Assembly (NCBI RefSeq): GCF_036014015.1
Contig: NZ_CP107905.1
Location: 10,664,001 to 10,728,000, forward strand
Source: Streptomyces sp. NBC_00457
Lineage (GTDB): Bacteria; Actinomycetota; Actinomycetes; Streptomycetales; Streptomycetaceae
Direction: 5' to 3'
DNA: 64,000 nucleotides
Positions 61,892-64,000 of this stretch are shown here, piece after piece. Both the position numbers and the translations under genes were made by a program. A model generated the notes under the pieces. The model worked only from the letters and a program-made list of their open reading frames with translations, did not search any database and was not told the DNA's origin. Position 1 is the stretch's first letter. Each line of letters starts with the position of its first letter.

Positions 61892-63544
61892 ATGGTCAGG
61901 ACCGACAGAATCGGCAGGCTCCAGGGGGGCGAGCGCTGGCGCTCGGAACACGGAGGCGACGACGAAGAGTTCCGTCACGTCATCCGGCAGCTTGAGTCCT
62001 GGCTCCATGATCAGACCTTCAACCTGCGCTACCAGCGCTCACTCTCCGGCGGGGGCAGCGGGGCCTACGTCGCCGTCGTGCACCGCACACCGCACCGGCA
62101 GCCGCGAAAATGGGATCGCCTGATCGTCAAGCTGGTGCCGCCTGATGATGCGCATGTGGAGACCAACAACGTTCGGGACGCCATGGGTTCGGGCCCTGAG
62201 GCCTTTCGCTCGGCTCATCTCGTGGAGCTGGAGGAGCCATCCGGCAGGCTGGCGGGCGAGGGATCGTGGTGGATCCACCTGCAACGGGTGGTGCTGGGCG
62301 ATCTCACCCTTGAAAGGGCGCCCAGGCTCGTTGACCTCGTCGATGACGAGGAGTTCGACAGGTACTGCGCCACCCTCGTGACAGCGATCATCACTGAGTG
62401 GGGTTTGGGTTCAGACCCAGTGGACGAAATCCCCAGCAGGTTCCTCGAGAGATTCCTCGGCCAACGACTCGAGGACCCTGCCGTCCGCGCGTTCTTGTCC
62501 GAAGAGGGCATCGACACCGTCGCGCCGGCGGAACTGATCAGGATTCCCGGGCGGCAGACTCCGCTTCCCAATCCGTTCGCACTTCTCAAGGGGGCGAAAC
62601 AGGACTGGCAGGCGTCCGTCCCCGTGTTCCTCGGCAGCAGCCACGGGGACCTGCACGTGCGCAACGTACTGCTGCCGAGAACGGAGGCTGGGCAGGTTGA
62701 GGAGCACGCATTCCAGCTCATCGATCTGGGCCGGTACTCGACCACTGGGCCGCTCTCGCTCGACCCCATGAGGCTCCTGCTGTCCATCGCCGCCGAGTGG
62801 TTGCCGTCTCTCGTGCCGCATTCCGCGATCCGCAGCGGGCTCGCCGAACTGATGGTGGCCCCCGGACGTTGTGCAGCATCGCCGCCCATGGTCGGGTACC
62901 GGACCGTCGCAAAGGCCATTCACACCGCGGCGGAGGACGGGTCAGCGCAGCACGGTGATCGCGAAGCGTGGAAGAAACAGAACCATCTCGTCCTTGTCGG
63001 ATGCGCGTTGCGTTTCTTCGCCCGTCCTGGCATGGCTCACCATGACCGCTGGTGGTTCCTGGAAGTGGCTGCCCTTGCGACCCGCGCCTTCGTAGGCGGC
63101 ACGGGCACGCCGAAAGAAGACTGGACCACATCTCCAACCGAGGCCTGCGCAACAGGCCGTGCCCCACTGGGCAAGGGCGAGCCAAAGACAGCGGTCTCCG
63201 ACCGCCTGGCCGAAGTCATCCCGCTCACTCCGCCACCACCAGATAACCAAGCCGCGGCAGAACTGGCCGCACTCGTACGTGAAATCGAGCGCCTCCCGCA
63301 CGACGCGTCCGCCGCGCGGCTGGGCTTCATGGCAGTGAGCCTGCGCCGGCAAGCCGAGGATCTTGCGGATGCTCTCACCGATCGACGCGCCACACTGCTG
63401 CGCAACCAACTGAGAGATGCCGGCGCCCTGTTGTCCCAGTTCGGCGATGCCTCATCGCCCGGCGAAACGCTTCGCCGCGTGCAGCAGGCCGGAAGACGAC
63501 TGCGCATATACGGGCAGCGTTTGTGGCCGGACGAGGTTGGCTGA
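61892..63544 (+). CDS. Kinase-fold protein of a putative conflict locus
   Basis: 550 residues. An APH/kinase-like core has LIVKLVPPDD near residue 80 (Lys of the ATP site), SSHGDLHVRNVLLPR near residue 250 (HGDxxxxN catalytic loop) and FQLIDLGRYSTTGPLSLDPM (metal Asp). The C-terminal 150 residues are helical with heptads (LVREIERLPHDASAARLGF). Such large kinase-like proteins occur in ternary effector systems next to coiled-coil partners. ATG 61892 follows GAGGGGGG. Divergent from a PycTM-like gene and followed by a coiled-coil gene. Confidence 0.65.
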   Translation: MVRTDRIGRLQGGERWRSEHGGDDEEFRHVIRQLESWLHDQTFNLRYQRSLSGGGSGAYVAVVHRTPHRQPRKWDRLIVKLVPPDDAHVETNNVRDAMGSGPEAFRSAHLVELEEPSGRLAGEGSWWIHLQRVVLGDLTLERAPRLVDLVDDEEFDRYCATLVTAIITEWGLGSDPVDEIPSRFLERFLGQRLEDPAVRAFLSEEGIDTVAPAELIRIPGRQTPLPNPFALLKGAKQDWQASVPVFLGSSHGDLHVRNVLLPRTEAGQVEEHAFQLIDLGRYSTTGPLSLDPMRLLLSIAAEWLPSLVPHSAIRSGLAELMVAPGRCAASPPMVGYRTVAKAIHTAAEDGSAQHGDREAWKKQNHLVLVGCALRFFARPGMAHHDRWWFLEVAALATRAFVGGTGTPKEDWTTSPTEACATGRAPLGKGEPKTAVSDRLAEVIPLTPPPPDNQAAAELAALVREIERLPHDASAARLGFMAVSLRRQAEDLADALTDRRATLLRNQLRDAGALLSQFGDASSPGETLRRVQQAGRRLRIYGQRLWPDEVG

Positions 63545-63567
63545 CGTCATCCCACAGGGCGCGCAAC

Positions 63568-64000
63568 ATGGCCACCGGTGAAGTCCCGCTGTCTCAGTTC
63601 CTTGAGGGCCAACTGAGAGAGGTGGAGGAGGCACTCGACAACCTCGGATCTGCCATGCGCGCACGGGATTACCAAGTACTGCTCGATGGTGTTCAGGCGG
63701 CCGCTCACATGCTCGACGAGTGGCGTCAAGAATTGGAGGAGCGGCTGAGACAGGAGTCGAGATCCAAGAGCTGGGACGGAACGGCGGCTGAGCGGCTGGA
63801 GAAACTGCGCACGATGATAAAAGGGGGAATCAGACCAAAGCTCCGTACACTGCTGAGCATCGCTGGCATGGCTCAGGCAGGACGCCATGGAGTAACCGGG
63901 TCACAGCTGGTGAATGCCGACTTTCGCAAGATCGGTGCGGAGATCGTCGTAGCCGAGGACGCTGTTGAGACAGAGATGGAGCACATACGCGACAGCCTTG
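63568..64000 (+). CDS. Coiled-coil protein, 5' part (runs off the window)
   Basis: ATG 63568; open to the last base, at least 144 residues. Strong heptad pattern: FLEGQLREVEEALDNLGSAM, HMLDEWRQELEERLRQESRS, RLEKLRTMIKGG, then VVAEDAVETEMEHIRDSL. No signal peptide or membrane segment. It follows the kinase-like gene by 23 bp, so the two are probably one operon. Confidence 0.65.
   Translation, partial: MATGEVPLSQFLEGQLREVEEALDNLGSAMRARDYQVLLDGVQAAAHMLDEWRQELEERLRQESRSKSWDGTAAERLEKLRTMIKGGIRPKLRTLLSIAGMAQAGRHGVTGSQLVNADFRKIGAEIVVAEDAVETEMEHIRDSL

Noticed and set aside
1..64000. CRISPR arrays, rRNA genes, standard tRNAs or a prophage
   Set aside because: No regularly spaced repeats, no rRNA segments, no phage structural genes; the only tRNA-like sequence is the abnormal one at 56646-56765.

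Overview
The window is high-GC DNA with strong third-position G/C bias, purine-rich Shine-Dalgarno sites, several leaderless GTG starts and many secreted or TPR proteins, all typical of Streptomyces or a close relative. The gene content suggests a chromosome-arm (subtelomeric) region or a large linear plasmid: insertion sequences, truncated genes, a recombinase remnant, toxin-antitoxin and defence-like genes, and a possible telomere-maintenance gene pair. No core housekeeping locus is present.

Layout. 1-6.6 kb: the end of an unknown gene, then a six-gene minus-strand operon for purine nucleotide and nucleoside breakdown (MTA phosphorylase-like, HAD phosphatase, MazG-like/YqcI-like protein, RdgB/HAM1, nucleoside hydrolase, MFS transporter) behind a palindromic operator. 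7.6-16.1 kb: serine hydrolase, a membrane protein cut by an in-frame TAG and preceded by a 15-C tract, 2'-5' RNA ligase-like, nucleoside deoxyribosyltransferase-like and a large N-terminal-HTH LuxR/ATPase regulator. 16.1-24.3 kb: a decayed zone (methyltransferase with internal deletion, IS30 scar, truncated genes) with a PASTA protein, a Fic/Doc toxin-antitoxin pair, small secreted proteins, a LysR regulator, a VOC protein and a truncated PPOX gene.

24.6-35.3 kb is rich in mobile elements: an IS5-family element whose transposase is split by a group II intron lacking its reverse-transcriptase ORF, an IS256 element with 8-bp target duplications, a second IS5 fragment joined to an IS630 fragment, an IS4 element flanked by 8-bp repeats, and remnants of a Tn554-like recombinase module. 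Between them lie secreted proteins, a SLATT-like membrane protein and a membrane protein/winged-helix pair with its own palindrome.

35.4-42.4 kb: a lipoprotein, a P-loop kinase, then a two-gene operon (841 + 190 aa). Its first protein joins Phd/YefM-like repeats, a RecA-like domain and a C-terminal region laid out like the Streptomyces telomere protein Tap; the second could be a Tpg-like terminal protein. 42.2-52.5 kb is a RiPP region with two precursor genes: a radical-SAM pathway (zincin, radical SAM enzyme, 46-aa precursor ending GCGEDNPYN, phosphotransferase-like protein) and a graspetide/imiditide pathway (87-aa precursor, ATP-grasp ligase, isoaspartyl-methyltransferase-like enzyme). A TPR regulator, a GNAT gene and DUF6415-like genes lie beside them.

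52.5-64 kb: IS21 scar, a HEPN-domain protein with an RNLCVH motif, small Cys-rich proteins, a 120-nt tRNA-like RNA with an enlarged anticodon region, an IS1380 element, a second identical IS256 copy that splits a TPR regulator gene, an IS4 scar, and a putative conflict locus (PycTM-like membrane protein divergent from a kinase-like protein and a coiled-coil protein that runs off the window). All functions are read by eye from sequence; no database search was possible.
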